Positions 11,584-26,255 of a DNA stretch of 64,000 nucleotides are shown in pieces (the first letter of the stretch is position 1; each line of letters starts with the position of its first letter). Location: NCBI GenBank assembly GCA_026929865.2, contig CM049417.1, positions 20,136,001-20,200,000 on the forward strand, given 5' to 3'. Under the pieces are notes generated by a model that was not told where the DNA came from, did not search any database, and worked only from the letters and a program-made list of their open reading frames with translations. The position numbers were made by a program, and so were the translations under genes. Source of the DNA: Hyperoplus lanceolatus. Lineage: Eukaryota; Chordata; Actinopteri; Uranoscopiformes; Ammodytidae.

Positions 11584-12012
11584 TAGACTGCAAACTTGCA
11601 GAACCACTCTCATGCACTGTTTACGCTCTACTTCATAGTTATATATTACCCACATTGTAACTTTTTTCGGGGCTCAGAGTGGGTCAACTGTGTTAACTTA
11701 AGGCGGTGCTTTCTGACAATAATAGATCACTTACACGGAAACAAACGTTGTGTTAAATCACTTTGTGCTCATGGCATCGCTATTTCTCGGAAGATTAGAC
11801 CATTTTTTGACTAATCATTGGCAGCAGCGCATGAGGTCTTTTTAAGTTACAGAATGAGGACACTACAGAAGATGAGCTGAGCTTTCTGAAATGGATTTTC
11901 AAACCTATTGTTTTAACCGTCAAATTCATTGTTTATCCCCGTGGCTAGATGCTGACATGTTTAACATCACATAAACGTCTTGTGTGGGGATGATGCTTTA
12001 TTGCTTTATATA
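11584..12012. other. unrecognised noncoding sequence
   Basis: No repeat or gene signal was recognised between the Tc1-type element and the MITE at 12013. Confidence 0.45.
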
Positions 12013-12245
12013 CAGCTGTGGAAAAAATTAAGAGTCCACTCTCCAAATGTTCATTGTCTTGTTTTACTATTTATAGGCATATGTTTGAGTAGAATGAACA
12101 TGTTGGTTTTATTTTATAACCTACTGACAACATTTCTACCAAATTCACATACAAAATACTGCCATTTAAAGCATTTTCAATAAGTAATGTAGAGACAAAG
12201 ATTGAAGAAAAATCCAGACTGGTCTCTTAATTTTTTCCGAGGCTG
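12013..12245. mobile_element. Tc1/mariner-type MITE, 233 bp
   Basis: The ends CAGCTGTGGAAAAAATTAAG and CTTAATTTTTTCCGAGGCTG are imperfect inverted copies, with TA on both sides (12011-12012, 12246-12247) in a TATATA context. The element has no coding capacity. CAGCTGTGGAAGGAAATT near 50288 may be an end of a relative. Confidence 0.8.
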
Positions 12246-14537
12246 TATATATTTTTTGGCTTTTGTGTCTGTGGACAAATTTCTTTTTAACATAATAAAT
12301 CATAATCACTTATGCTTTATATTTGTTGGCATATTTTTCCCACCTGTTTTTTAGATACTATGTGGCTTTGTCTCCAGCGTAACTATTGGTTAAAAAACAT
12401 GAGTTTCAGCTGCTCCAGTCCATACACAAGTTCTATTCATACATGTTTGGTCTCTTTACACAACTATACGTCTGGGAAATTAATATACCACATATTTTAT
12501 TGTATTCACAGTCCCATGGGCCAAATCTTACCCACTCATTCTCCAATCAGACCCCATGGTTTTTTTCAAAGGTCCCAAAGAGCAGTGTTATCATGCTGTT
12601 AGGAGAGTGAGACAGGTTAGTGTGCTGGAGTCCTCTATCAGGGCAGGAATGTCACAAAAGAAGAAAAAGCAAAAATTGTAGAAAATCGAAAGTGCACTGC
12701 CGAGGAAAGGTCCTGGGGGTGTGTACAGCGCTCATCCCTATAGCTGTCTTGTCTCCTAAAGACCTTGGGCACACAGGTTCTTTTTGGACAGAAGCTTTCA
12801 CCACCCTCCCTGCAGGAAATGGGGGGGTTACGGTTGCAATGTAGACTTCAGCTGGTGGTACAATTACTTTCTCCATTCTGTATAGTGTGACCCAGCTGTT
12901 TTGGAGCATTTTAAAAAGGCCTAAGAAAACAGGGTCGGTGACACTGACAAATGCCTTCTTTTTAAATAGAATATGTTTGATAGAGAAACAACATGTATTG
13001 AAACATACAGTAACGTTACAAAGGTCAACAGGGTTTGGAGCACAGCTTTTTCCTGGAAGGATTTGAGTGTGTTTACAACAGCCCAGCAACACCATGGAAA
13101 TAAAAGAGGGATTTTGAAAGATCTACTAAATAGAGAGTTCCAGAGACGAACCCAGATATTTATATATAAATGAAAAGGAAAACATGTTGTGAAGCAAAGA
13201 CTTAGTGTAGAAACAGGAGACATGGACATTGCATGAGCATGAAATGAATTGGTGCTACAATGCTGTTTTTCTTTACTGTTACACTCACAGAAAACTCAGC
13301 CTTCACTTGCATTTTGAATTGCACCAAGTGTGCGTCAATTTTAATGTATTCATTACACAGGGCTGGTGCATAGTCAAGCCAAAGTGTCAAGGTTTCCAAG
13401 ACCAGTAACATGGTTCTTTTAAAAAAAATGTAAATGTTTAAACTGTATTTCTTTTATTATATACAAGCCAACCCCTTCCGAATGAATTCTCCACGTAGTT
13501 GTGTAAGTCATCCCTCAGGGGGGGTCAAAACAATTAGCAGGCCCATTTTAACACTCAACACCTTATGCGGGCAGAGATGCAAAGACTGCATGCCAAGTAG
13601 ATGCAAGCACTAAGCATTAACTAGCTCTTGCAGATGCAGATATGCATTAATTTCTATTAATGGGATTGGAGACGCTATCTATGTATTGCCACAATTATTC
13701 TTTATAAGAGCACTGCTGTGTTTTCTGGCCAGTGGCTTGGTAGAAATCAACACTGATGTTCTTAGCCGTTATATCTGTATTTAAAAAAAAAAATCCAGCT
13801 ATTTGAGGTGCAGTATAACATTGTTAACCTTATAGCCCCCAAGTACTTTAAGTCTGGACTGGCTTTAGAGAACATGAATGCTTACGAGTGAAAAGGATAC
13901 ATTCTTCGGCTGGAGTGCAGATATGGACCCAAAAAATGTCAACCTAGCATTTAAAGTAATCCAAGCCACACTTACGACCCTGCTGGTGGTGTTAAAAGGT
14001 ACCCAGAAGCCATCAAACTGACAAAGCCTTACGGTGCCGCACTACATCAACCCCCTTTACTACTCGGTAAAGTCGGATACATGTTTCTATGCATTTTACG
14101 GCATGACATCAAGTTTTTTTCATCAATATTGATGTCCACGTCCTTTTGTCCCAAGTTTTTCTTTTTCCTCTTTAAATCCTTGTGAACTTTGCACCAGTGA
14201 GGAGGATTCAAACAAAGATGCAATGCTTCTCCGAGACCCGCAGCTCTAAAAGGAGTTAATTTATGGCCTGTTTGGGAGGCAGGTTTGGGCCTGAATACAT
14301 AATAAGGTAGTGCACCTGCAGCCGCATACAAATGAATGGAGAGGAAGAGCTAGTATTAACGCCTTGCTAAACCATCAGGACCTCCTGATCTGAACACTAA
14401 TTGGAGCAGCAAAGAGAAATGAAGATAGCTTCCTTGTCTACCGGCTGCTGTTTTAGCAAATATAAGGTGTTCATTTGCTCATGGCCTCTTCGGAAACCCC
14501 AATCCGATCGTAACACCAGTTATCAAACATTGCACTT
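12246..14537. other. unrecognised noncoding sequence
   Basis: Open frames reach 147 codons (minus strand 13095-12652) but show no domain motif, no codon bias and no splice support. No transposon ends were recognised. Confidence 0.45.
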
Positions 14538-14715
14538 TTAAAGGTGCTCCGAGAAACTTTCAGTTTGTGTTCATTCTTGCAACCCCTTTGGACAAAAAGC
14601 GGTAGTGTTTTTACTACGCCAGCTGTTGCTCCTAGGTGAGCGTACCTATGACAAAGGCAATGAAAAAAAATATTTGTAACAATGGTTTAAAAGTTCCTGG
14701 TAGCACCTTTTTTAA
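14538..14715. mobile_element. small TTAA-flanked MITE candidate
   Basis: TTAA then AGGTGCTCCGAGAAACTTT at the left is mirrored by AAAGTTCCTGGTAGCACCTT then TTTTAA at the right. TTAA target sites and AGGTG ends fit piggyBac- or Kolobok-like non-autonomous elements. About 180 bp with no coding frame. The right boundary is blurred by a T run. Confidence 0.5.
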
Positions 14716-16245
14716 AGCTGAAGGAAACAACACAAATGCCACATGGTCAACCAAATACATTTTTTGTGCTGAACAAACCAGCAATTGTGTAGCCTATTTG
14801 TTGTTTTGTGTCTATGAAGTCATGCATGTATGTTCATGTAGTCATCAATCTAGCCTCCAGTCAGACCTGGCCCTCTTCACTTTCCCTCCGTTAGTTGAAG
14901 ACAGTCATTCAGTCATTCATCCATGCTCTATGTAGTAGTTCCACATCCTCAATTGCACACAGAAGAGCCTATACAGTTTAATAATTGTAATACTATGTTT
15001 TGATAGATAATTATGTTACACCATTGTGATTGATTCTCCCATGCTTTCAGGCAGCCTTCCAACCCAAAGCCATGCAAGCCTTGCAGAAATGTTGATTACA
15101 AAATCCTGCTGAATGTTTTTCAAATTAGAATACATTTTCCACATTCATGCTTGATAAGATTCACAGAGGGTACAAGCGTTTTTTTATTTTTTTTTGCTGG
15201 CGGATAATTAAAGTATGTTTTCACACAGGTGGGGAAGCTCACTCCACAATGAAAGGCTTCATAATCCTATCGTTATTAAAAAAAAAGAAGGATTCTCGAA
15301 GAAAAAGGAAGGCATATTTCTCATGCTTTAAACTGGAGGGGGGGGGGGGGGGTTGTATTTGTTAGGTTCATCATTCGGAAACCTGATTCCACTTGTGAAT
15401 TCAAAATGTATTGCTGCATTTCATCATCTCCCTCTGTTGCTTGTGATTTATACCAAATTGATTTAGCTAATCGATAGCATAGGATTGGATTTAGGAGTGT
15501 GGCAGTGGGGGGAGGGGGAGGGGATCCTGACTACCTCGAACATTGCATTCTAAATCTGTGGAGCTTTGTACACCTAGCCTATATCCCACTGTATCTCTGG
15601 GTGGTATAACAGCAGAACTGTGTATATATATACTGTACTGGCAAATGTAATCTTCCCTGCCAGCCCTTTGTCACCTCCTGCCATGGAGATGACTGAATTT
15701 GATGCACCGCCCCAGTGGAGCAAAACACTTTAAATGACAACACATTTTTGTCTCACCTTGAACTTAATTGACTGCGAAGAAAGCTGGCGTTTGAAAAGTG
15801 CTGACAGGCTGACTTTCTCTTGTTGTTTTAAAACGCTATCTATCGACACAGTCTGTTATGTGTTGCTTTTGAGACTGCTGTCACACCTGCACGCCTTTTG
15901 TGTACAACATTCATAAGTAAGTATGAATGGTGGTTTTTTATAAGCCTGGCTGTGCATTGTGGAATGGTTCATGTCACGTGTATGACTTCTAATGGGCTTA
16001 ATGTATTTATGGGGCTTAATGTCTATATGCGTTATTCTCCGCAAAAATATATCTGTATTTCTCAGTATGGCAGCGTTTACAAATTGGTTTCAACCCCTGA
16101 CACTGGTGCAGGAGCTCAGAAAAATCCCAAGAAGCACACACAAAATGTTTTAAGTTGTTGAATTTACTGCTAAGAAAAAACCTGGACATACAGCAGAAGG
16201 TGTATAAAATTCATGCGTGATCACCAAAGGCTTACATCATGTAAC
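14716..16245. other. unrecognised noncoding sequence
   Basis: Holds a G run at about 15341-15352 and short (TA)n near 15624. No repeat ends or genes recognised. Confidence 0.45.
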
Positions 16246-16333
16246 TCGACACCATTGAAAATGAGGGTCACCCCTCAATTGGTCTCTCGAGGATAAATAA
16301 AAGTTAAATGAAATGAAAAATGAAATGAAATGT
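16246..16333 (+). mobile_element. LINE/SINE 3' tail with (AAATG)n
   Basis: GAAAATGAGGGTCACCCCTC...TCTCGAGGATAAATAAAAGTTAAATG, followed by repeated AAATG, resembles the 3' end of a widespread fish retroposon family (GAGGGT..CCCTC hairpin, CTCGAGG, ATAAATAAA). Only the tail is present, as in 5'-truncated insertions. Confidence 0.5.
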
Positions 16334-19300
16334 AGATGCGCAAACCGTGTTGTTGTAATGACTCAGAATTCCCAATCCACAGAAGTTACGCACTATAGCT
16401 TTGATGACTACTGTATATGTGTTTGTATGTGTTAGTTGTATTTCTACAAGGAAGAGCAGTCACAAATGTTGTTCTTACTTACTCAAGGGCAAATTAAACT
16501 ACATGTATCATTATTTAGTCACATTTCTTGCGGTTTAGAGGTGAAACTGTCTGTTAATCCCATTTGAGCCTTTTTTTTAGTTAGCAGAGGCAGTTGTTAA
16601 CAAGGTGCCTGATGACAAGTAGGTTGACGACCCAGGTGTCCACCAGTCGTCTCTGTCAGCCCTGACAGCTGGGGCACTGGGGTAGCAGTTACGCTGTCAC
16701 CCCCCCCCCCCCCCCTTCCTCCTCTACCTAGCTATCCACTCTCACATTGGTCTTGCCTGTGATGCTTAGCCACCATGGCGCTATGGTGGCAACTGTGGGG
16801 GTTTTGCTTCGAGGGGAGCCACAAGACTGTAATCAGTCATTATGTCAGAAGCGAGCCCCCGTGAGTCTCGCTCCAGCTCATTCAGCTAAATAATAAGCAG
16901 CAGATAGCGGCGCTGGCTAACTTGCAGGCAGGAACACAGCCCCTGTGGGGGAGGAGTTAGAAAACTGGGGGGGGGGCATCCCTTTTCCTCTCGTCTGCCC
17001 ACGCACAGGCCTCACCTCAGTTCAAGGGCTGGTTCCAGCTCTTCCATACGGTCGACTGAGCCTTTCAGCTGTTGTTCTGAGCTCTACCTTCAGTTAATGG
17101 TAAAAACATGTTGAGGTGCTAACATTCCTCACTGCGCATTGCACTTTAAAAAAAAATAGATTCTTGTCTAATGATTCAAGCAGAAATATGGTGTAGAGTA
17201 AAAGCCAAGAGGGACAAAGATAAACTCAAATCAGGTACTATGATCGCACAGGCTCAACTGGCTGATGGAAGGGATATCGTTATTGACTATACATGTGATT
17301 TTTAGTTTTTACATTTTAGTTTTAATTTGTTCTTTGGAAGCTGATCCTACTTTTAAAAAGGACATTGTGTTTGTTTTTATGATTACATCTTCAAACTTTT
17401 GTTTTCCAGTTCCTATTAGTGTTTAAAGCACAGTGATGGACATACAAGAGATATTACTATTTCTCTTTGAAGTCCAGAACATTCATTGTTTAGTCTCCCC
17501 AACAAAGTTAGATTTAATGTTGTAATCATATGAATAGATCTGTCTGTTGTCAACAAACCCAGCTAGCTCCAAATCATAGCAACAGATGGACCTGAAATCG
17601 AGCGCTTTTTTTTTTCTCTCTTCAGCCTTTGTAAAGACATTTCAGGATAATCTTTTCAAAAGCCACCATAGGCTTGCCGACAATGTGATATTAAATAAAA
17701 TTAAACCCCCCCCACTCCCCCTTTGAACCCCGCCCCCCCTTATGGAGTTGTGTCATTCCTTAACAAGGGTCACAGTCTCCCATTGTCTGGCTATCGCATT
17801 CCTCGGCACGGTATTATTGACTGGTTCTGCTGGGTGAGCGGTGCCATATAACATCCATACATCATCGGGCAAAACAGAACGACAGAGTGGGAGTCGAGAT
17901 GTCAGATCGTCCTCTCTCCAGGCAAATGACATCCACACCCGCCCCTTCCAAGTGATATCTTGAGACTACAGCGATAGTTGCAGTTGGCCCACTTCTGCAC
18001 CTTGCTAGTGCACATGACATACACATGATGAACATTGTATGTATGGATGGTGCAGAAAATAATTTCGCTTCCAATTAATGTTTTCCTTTTTGAAGGCTTT
18101 CCGACATACTGTTAAGTCAGAGGGATATAAATGTTATGTGTTCACCGACTGCCACACTATAATTGGTTCACTACTGTATGCATGCAAAGATTGATAACTA
18201 GATTAATCTCATCAATAATGTTAAGCTTTTATAATCTTCTGGTGGACCCCTTTTACCCTCTCATACATTATAAATGGAGCTAAAAGTCAGGCTGACGTGC
18301 AAGCAAATAGCTACAGAGCAGCAGCAGCACACAGGGAAAAAAAAGTAGGAAATTGCAGCATGCCACCGGACAATGGCTCACTCTGGGTCATTGGAGGTCA
18401 ACCCCCCCCCCTTTATGGAATTTCTGCCTATAATGATTACTAATGCAGGTGTAGTTATTGCCCTGGAAGTCATCAGTGGAATGCCTTGGAGTTAACTGGT
18501 TATCTGTAATCCAGTTTCATTACACAGGGGGCCTGCCACTTGTCTTTCTTGATGCATTGTTTTGTCCTTTTTCTGTTAATTGCGTGTGCCGTACAGTACC
18601 TACTAATGAACAGCCCGCTATTGATTTAGAATAAACAAGGAATGCTTTGTTCCACCGTTTGCTTTTCAGTTCAGTCTCACCCAAAGAGGTATATTGGGAA
18701 ACGGTAGAAAGACATCCCTATTGCCTATGTCGTCTCGTGGACCAAAAAGTCCATTTAGAAGTAGTTTCTATTGTCGCTGGTGAGAGCTGTGAAAGTGGAA
18801 AGGTTAGCCTCCTGTAATCGTGTTTATGTTTTGGGTCAGAAGTAAGCCTGGCTAAGCCAGCTTTGTGTCATGCACAGCTGGAGAGACCTTTTACTATTGC
18901 AGCCGAGCAGAAATAATTGCTCCAGCCAGCTTGGATGCTGCCATTCGATACACACAGGTAATTTACTCATTTCTGTCTTGTCTCCCGTTGGTGTTAACCG
19001 TGCAGGAGGCTGGCTTGTTTTCAGTAAAGAGCGTGTGTAACTGATTTACACTCTGTGTTGATGTTCTATGTTTTCTGGGCCCATTGCTGCAGTTGCGATT
19101 TTGCAGTGTTCGATCCCAATCCCTAAGGGGGATATCTCTAATCATGACAGTACAATAATTAAACATGTCCCCTGAAATATCCAATTAAGTTGAGACCCTG
19201 CAGGTGGAAAGGGTAATGTTATGAAAAATATTGGCTAGAGTGCTTGAACATGTACCCTCTGAATTTCCAAGTAAGTTCCCTCATCATTTCTTCCTCTATT

Positions 19301-19623
19301 GGGTTGGTTGTCTGCTGCTGGTAGATCATCTATCCTCTCAACCAGTGCACGCTCATCCAGTGAACTGCCGCAGAGTAGTTATCAATACCCCAACACTCCA
19401 TTCAATGAACATCCCGCATATACAGTGTATGATGTAACCGTAACAGTCCCAAGAAAAACAATCCCTTTGCCCCTGTATTTAGCGTGGATGACTTTGAGCA
19501 GGCACCCCATAGAGCTGACGAGAAAAAACCTGGATTGGAAAAGTCTGAAGAGGGGCCACTTTTAATTATACTGCCAGTATTGGATGAAATTGAGCAGGAA
19601 TGAAGTGCTTTTCTCTGCATTGA

Positions 19624-19662
<39 letters not shown>

Positions 19663-22600
19663 TGGACGCTCAATGGAGAGAGGGAGAGAGACAATTGTAA
19701 CCTTTCCTATCATTGAACTGCAGGGAAACAAGGGGGGGGGGGGGGTCCATACATGGCCCCGCTTTTCTTTTTTTTAATACAATGAGAGTATGTACTTCAA
19801 AACCATCCTTCTCATCTTGTTAGGAAATGCCATTGCATTGAAAAGGAAACCTTAAGGCAGTCTGGAAAGAGGCCACACAAGCATTTTAGCGTGATAAGAG
19901 TTCAGATGGTTTTTCTTTGATCTGTTATGACATTTGACAAACCTTTGGCTAACCTTTGGTGTGGATTTTTTTTTATAACTTGGATGACAAGGTGTGGCAA
20001 GGGGGTCATTGATGGAACCTTTCAGCACTTTCTATAGCTCCCCCCCCCCCTACCTCCCCAAGGATTTGTTGCCCATTTCAGGTGCTTTCCAGTAATCGTA
20101 AGCCTTTTTATTTTGGCAGAATGTCACCTCACCTGGGTATAAGGAGGAGTGACTGTCATCTTGATTGCCCTAAGGCCCCCCGCAGAATTCTTTGCCCGGT
20201 TGACTCTTCTTCTGCGGATGACTCTGGACTATTACAATATCAGTGACTTTGGAAACTTTTTCTTGTTTGGCGATGACGCTTTCCTCCCATGTTCTTGAGA
20301 ACTTTCTCCGTACCTTGTGCCTTTCCTTTGCACAGTCACACCAGCAGATGCGACGATTTGTCATGCATAAGAAATCCCACTCGGGCAGCCATCTGTCTCC
20401 TTGTGTCTGTTAACCGTGCAACCGCCGCATGTTTGTTATCGTACCCATTACTCATATGCAATTTTAAAGTCATGCAGAATATGCCGAACCAATCTCATGA
20501 CCCCGCCCCCCTTACCCCCAAAGCTCATTCTAAAAACCTATTCTCAACCTATGCGTGACCCCAGGTACTGTAACAGAACTATAAATATACTAACTGTCAC
20601 CATAGATAGCTTCTGAGGCTTGTGTGGAGAAATGTGCCAGTCGGTTACCCCCGCTATACTGTTACCTCCACTGGATGGCTGGAATGAATTATTATGCACA
20701 GTTTAAAATTAAATTTGACTCCCTCCCCCCCAACCTGATTCCCGGGGGATCTTTCGAAAAACAACATACCAAACCATAGCAGGTAAAGCGCAAGGAGGTC
20801 AGAGGGATCGTTACTAACTGCTCTAGGGACTGATGCCAATTTTAGTTGCCATTTCTCCATTTCACCAACTCAATTGACATGGCAAAAACTAGTGCAAACT
20901 GATAAACATACTTAACACAAAGCAACCCTGTGTGAAATTAAACCAACCCTACTGTGAATCAAGAACGTCATACAGGACCAGTACTGTTTTTTTTTATCAT
21001 GGTCATGTGTATGGCTTTATGGCTTTCACACTTGCTCCATAAAGGCTTCCTCACTTTGAAAGTCCATGTAAATTGTGAGGCGCAGAATCGTCTAATATGA
21101 ACATAATTCCTTTTTTGGCTCTAGATAGAGGCTCCCGATTGTATCCAGCTCCCCCCATTCAGTTGAGCATTATGATTGTTTTTGGTACCTTCTCCCACCA
21201 AAACCTCACCCATTCTTCCCTCTTGCATAGCAGTCACATCCCTGTTCAGACGACTACGATTTTGGGGGCATTTTCTCGGGTGCTCTGAGTGTGAAAGGTT
21301 ATCCATATACCTTCTCCAGAAAATGTATCATAAGATATCATTCAAGCGTTTTATTCCTCTTATTTTCTTCGCAGCCCTCTCTCGTAATCATATGCATGAA
21401 CACACCAAGCCACTGTTTACCTTCCAATCTGTTCAGTTCAGTCAGAATGTGCTTATTGCAGGTGTTGACCTGATGATACCATGGCCCTTATCTCTCGCTG
21501 TGCACAAAAAATAACTGAACACGATTCCTCGGCCAATACTGGAACATTAAAGCAGGTCAATTGCCACATGCTATCGCGTCTGCCACTAGCATGGAATAAT
21601 GCAATGCAGTGCAGTGCATTCAGTGATCGAAAGATGCCTATCATTCTTTGCTGAGCTTGTTCTACTCTCCTCAGGGCTACGTGTTTAATATGGCTCTACA
21701 AATGTGATTTAGTGTGCAGATAGCCCTGGGATTCAGGGGTCGCTGCTTTCAGAGACCTCTGCTGTGTAGTATATGGCGACACCGTATGTAGGTTAAGGTT
21801 ATCTGGCTGATGGTGGATTTGTTGTGGAACTGGATATAGCGGAGGAATTCGTATTGGCTAAGACATGAATGAGGTTGGGGTTCGCAAACCAAGGCTTCTT
21901 GCCTCACCATCAAAGGCATCAAGACAGACCACATAGCTTTTAAGGCCATGTACACCCACATACACACAATCCTTTTTAATATGTAATTTGGAGAGTTGGT
22001 TGCATGATGGTAAGCATCTGAAAGGAGTTAGGCATATTTATCAATCCAAGATAAAGACCTTTTCGTTTACGCTTGATAAACTGTAAAAGAGATGTCCGCT
22101 TAGATGAGGTGGGCTATGCTCTGGTTCTTATTACACAAAGTATTTCTAACCAGCTGGGCATTTATGAAAATGTATTTTCTTTCAGATTTTTGTAAAAGCG
22201 AGGTAACTATCTTTTGAAATTGACCATTTTAAGAACATGTTTCCAGAGGCTTATTAGAATTTCAAGATTATTTCACAAATCTTGTCCTTTTTTGGCATCT
22301 GTATCAATATGGTTTCCTATGCTTTTGGAGCAGGCTTGTCTTTCCCTGCATGTATACTTCCTGAAAGCATTCTCTCTCTCTAGGAGCATCAAATTCATGG
22401 ACGTATTTCTCTTCGAATCTCACCCCGGCCTGTCTATATTCATCCTCGATTCAATTACTTTTTTTGGTTTGAACAGAGACTCATTCTACACTTTAGTGCT
22501 CTCCGGTGCGTGTTGCTACCCCACAGATTTATGTTGGAGCTGAAGGATGGCTGTCCAATTTTCTGCATGGATAGCAGTGTGCTGGTGGCATTGTGTGTGT

Positions 22601-22755
22601 GTGTGTGTTTAAAAGCTGCCGTCAGACGTGCGTTAAGGATGTATGGACCACACAGCCATGTAATTCTTCCAGACACTGGCCATTTCTGTCACATCCTGCC
22701 ATTAGCTTGTGCATAACAGTGATTTGTCATGTGAGCTCTTTTGGTCTAGCAGAGA
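16334..22755. other. unrecognised noncoding sequence, probably single-copy
   Basis: More than 6 kb without recognised transposon ends. It contains C runs near 16700, 18401 and 20041, (CT)n at 19628-19655 and a G run near 19733. The long stretch free of obvious elements might include conserved regulatory DNA, which cannot be tested without a second genome. Confidence 0.4.
19628..19655. repeat. (CT)n microsatellite
   Basis: Fourteen CT units; a short GAGAGAGGGAGAGAGA stretch follows at 19675-19690 and could pair with it. Confidence 0.9.
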
Positions 22756-22756
22756 C

Positions 22757-22760
22757 TGTG

Positions 22761-22827
<67 letters not shown>

Positions 22828-22837
22828 ATGTGCGCGT

Positions 22838-22872
<35 letters not shown>
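22757..22872. repeat. interrupted (TG)n microsatellite
   Basis: About 116 bases of TG with CG, TATG and TTTG interruptions. The interruptions suggest it is older or more stable than the pure tracts at 8632 and 24582. Confidence 0.95.
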
Positions 22873-22873
<1 letters not shown>

Positions 22874-23103
22874 ATTTGCACGTGCAATGGAATGGATTTG
22901 AAATCTTAATTCAGTGATGGTCCACATGCACGTCTCGGTAGTTAAATTACTCAAATTGCCGGAAAAAATTCACCCCACCGGTTATTAATTTCAGAGATAA
23001 TAAAAATTATTATCACCTGAATGGCTACTATGTTCATCCTTGTAATTGAGGAATGAATACCAACTTAGAAATGAGTTGAAGCAGTTCCATTGGTTTGATT
23101 AGA

Positions 23104-23172
23104 GATAAGATAACATCATATAAGACAAAGGAACTTTATTCATTCTGAAGGAAATTATGTTGCCAGGTTGCT
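23104..23172 (-). mobile_element. LINE 3' end fragment
   Basis: GATAAGATAA... next to GGAACTTTATTCATTCTGAAGGAAATT is, on the minus strand, AATTTCCTTC..AATAAAG followed by a TTATC-type tail, the usual 3' end of fish RTE/L2-like elements (commonly TTTATTGATCCC..GGAAATT). Only about 70 bases remain. The family is inferred from the tail alone. Confidence 0.5.
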
Positions 23173-23508
23173 CCAGAATTACAGAAAAGTTTTTAGCAAT
23201 ATTTAGATATAAACTATAGTATTGGCCTTAACTGTGACCATGATATCTCCTTCATAATATTCTTAACATGATATGGCAGTTGAATATACTAATTGCACAT
23301 AGTAGTGAATTATAACATGTGCCTGATATTATATGATGAAGTTAACCTTATATGAACACTTTGTATTTTTGCAGAACAACTTATGATGGTAATTGGTTTT
23401 TGGTAATGTTTTGAAAATATTGCTATGTTTTTTTTCCATGACAAATGTTAATGGAGAAAAAACTGATTGTGCTACCTTTATATGGCATAGTTTATAACTC
23501 CATACTCA
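23173..23508. other. unrecognised AT-rich sequence
   Basis: Nothing recognised between the LINE tail and the TTAA element. Confidence 0.4.
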
Positions 23509-23839
23509 TTAAAGGTAGAATCAGTGATTCTGGAGAACACTTGTTGTCAACATCTCGTTTTGACAAAACCAGTGAATAACTCCTCATATTCCGCTACCTG
23601 TCCGTACTATGTGTGCTGACAAAAATGTGGTGTTAGGCTGTGTAAACAAAGGGGGCGCACTGTCGCTAGCAGCATACCCATTTACAGAACCTAGGCTGTG
23701 TATTTACACTGGATTTATTTTATAGTGCACACACCTTGACAGTAAGAGACAGGTTGCGGATTGTGAGGAGATATTCACTGATTTTGACAAAGTGATTTTG
23801 AAAACAAGCGTTTTCCAGAATCACTGACTCCACCTTTAA
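23509..23839. mobile_element. TTAA-flanked MITE, copy 1
   Basis: TTAA AGGTAGAATCAGTGATTCTG at the left mirrors CCAGAATCACTGACTCCACC TTTAA at the right. A second copy with the same ends and length (331 versus 336 bp) is at 52843-53178; shared internal features include CAGCCTAGGC/ACCTAGGCTGTG and GATACTCACTGATTTTGA-type words near the right end. A TTAA target points to a piggyBac or Kolobok-like mobiliser. No coding capacity. Confidence 0.85.
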
Positions 23840-24249
23840 CTCTGACATGTCTCCACTCACTGCCTATAATGTTCATGCTATTCTCAAGGATTCACCTATT
23901 GAGAGTTATTATAGTTCTGCACGGAAGCCAATCTCCTTCTGCCTCGATAGTCGATAGTTATCTGGGCAGAATCTGTCTGTCTTCCAGTAGAAAATAAGAA
24001 AATAATAATAATTCCAGTAGACAAACCTGAATGAGTCACATACCGGCACACTGCTCCACAGCATGGGTCTGCACAGCCCATTACTGTCTTGATGCAGTTA
24101 TAGTTATATGTCTTTCTTTGTAGTCACAGTGAAAGGTTGACATGCCCCCGGATGACTGCCCACCCCCTCCCCACAGGGGTCCTGCCATATCTCGCTTGTC
24201 TCCTCCCTAGGCCTGAATGGGCACATTGTGCTCTACAGACCCCTTGCTC

Positions 24250-24251
<2 letters not shown>
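23840..24251. other. unrecognised noncoding sequence
   Basis: No repeat ends or gene signals recognised. Confidence 0.4.

Positions 24252-24335
<84 letters not shown>
24252..24335. repeat. (CA)n microsatellite, 84 bp
   Basis: Forty-two uninterrupted CA units; a short CA tract at about 24427-24446 and a longer one at 24582 follow, making a CA-rich block. Confidence 0.97.
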
Positions 24336-24337
<2 letters not shown>

Positions 24338-24580
24338 GTCAAGCCATGTCCTTGGCGCCTTGGGTGCTGAGACACTCCAGAGCCCCCCTGCTGCACACAT
24401 GGTTATTGAACCCTTGCACACCACGCAAACACACACACACACACACCTTAAAAAGCCGTCCTATGTGGACAAATAAACACATGTGGTCACGCAGGCCTAC
24501 ACATGTACACACAGGAACACACACAAAACAAATTACACGTAAACACAGAGAATGCATACATACATGCTTTTTCACACGCT

Positions 24581-25837
<1,257 letters not shown>

Positions 25838-26252
25838 CCATACGTTCCAAATCTCATACTCTTTCTTTTTTCTATTCTACATACTACAACAGCTGATCAT
25901 AAAAAGTATGCAGTTAGCATGCAGTAGGCATGCATACAATTGGGAAACACTTTTACTTATTTATTTGATTGTAAATATACATACCTTGAATGCCTTTCAT
26001 GTTTGTGTCATGTTGCTGGTTGTTTTCACTCAGAGCCTCGATCGATGTGATGTAAATTCTGCTGCGCAGTGGATTGTGGGTAATCCACAAAACATGCCAA
26101 GTTATTTCCAAACTAAAAGTTACGGCCGGATGTAGTAGGGCACCCGGGCTATTTTGAAGCGTGCTGCATCTGACCACATGAATTGGGAACATCCTAAATA
26201 TTTTTCTACCCTACAAAGTAGCACGGGGAGTATGGGGGATTGGAACGCAACC
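25838..26252. mobile_element. GGTTGCGTTCC-family TIR element, copy C (diverged)
   Basis: The left end CCATACGTTCCAAATCTCAT and right end GATTGGAACGCAACC are degraded versions of the ends at 4240-6455 and 45858-46259. ATA flanks both sides (25835-25837, 26253-26255), as in copy A. Internal words such as GCAGTGGATTGTGGG and GGATGTAGTAGGGCAC parallel the other copies loosely. It is clearly the oldest or a distinct subfamily. Confidence 0.65.
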
Positions 26253-26255
26253 ATA

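Noticed and set aside
12652-13095. 147-codon open frame on -
   Set aside because: No recognised domain, Cys- and Phe-rich without pattern, overlapped by frames on the other strand.
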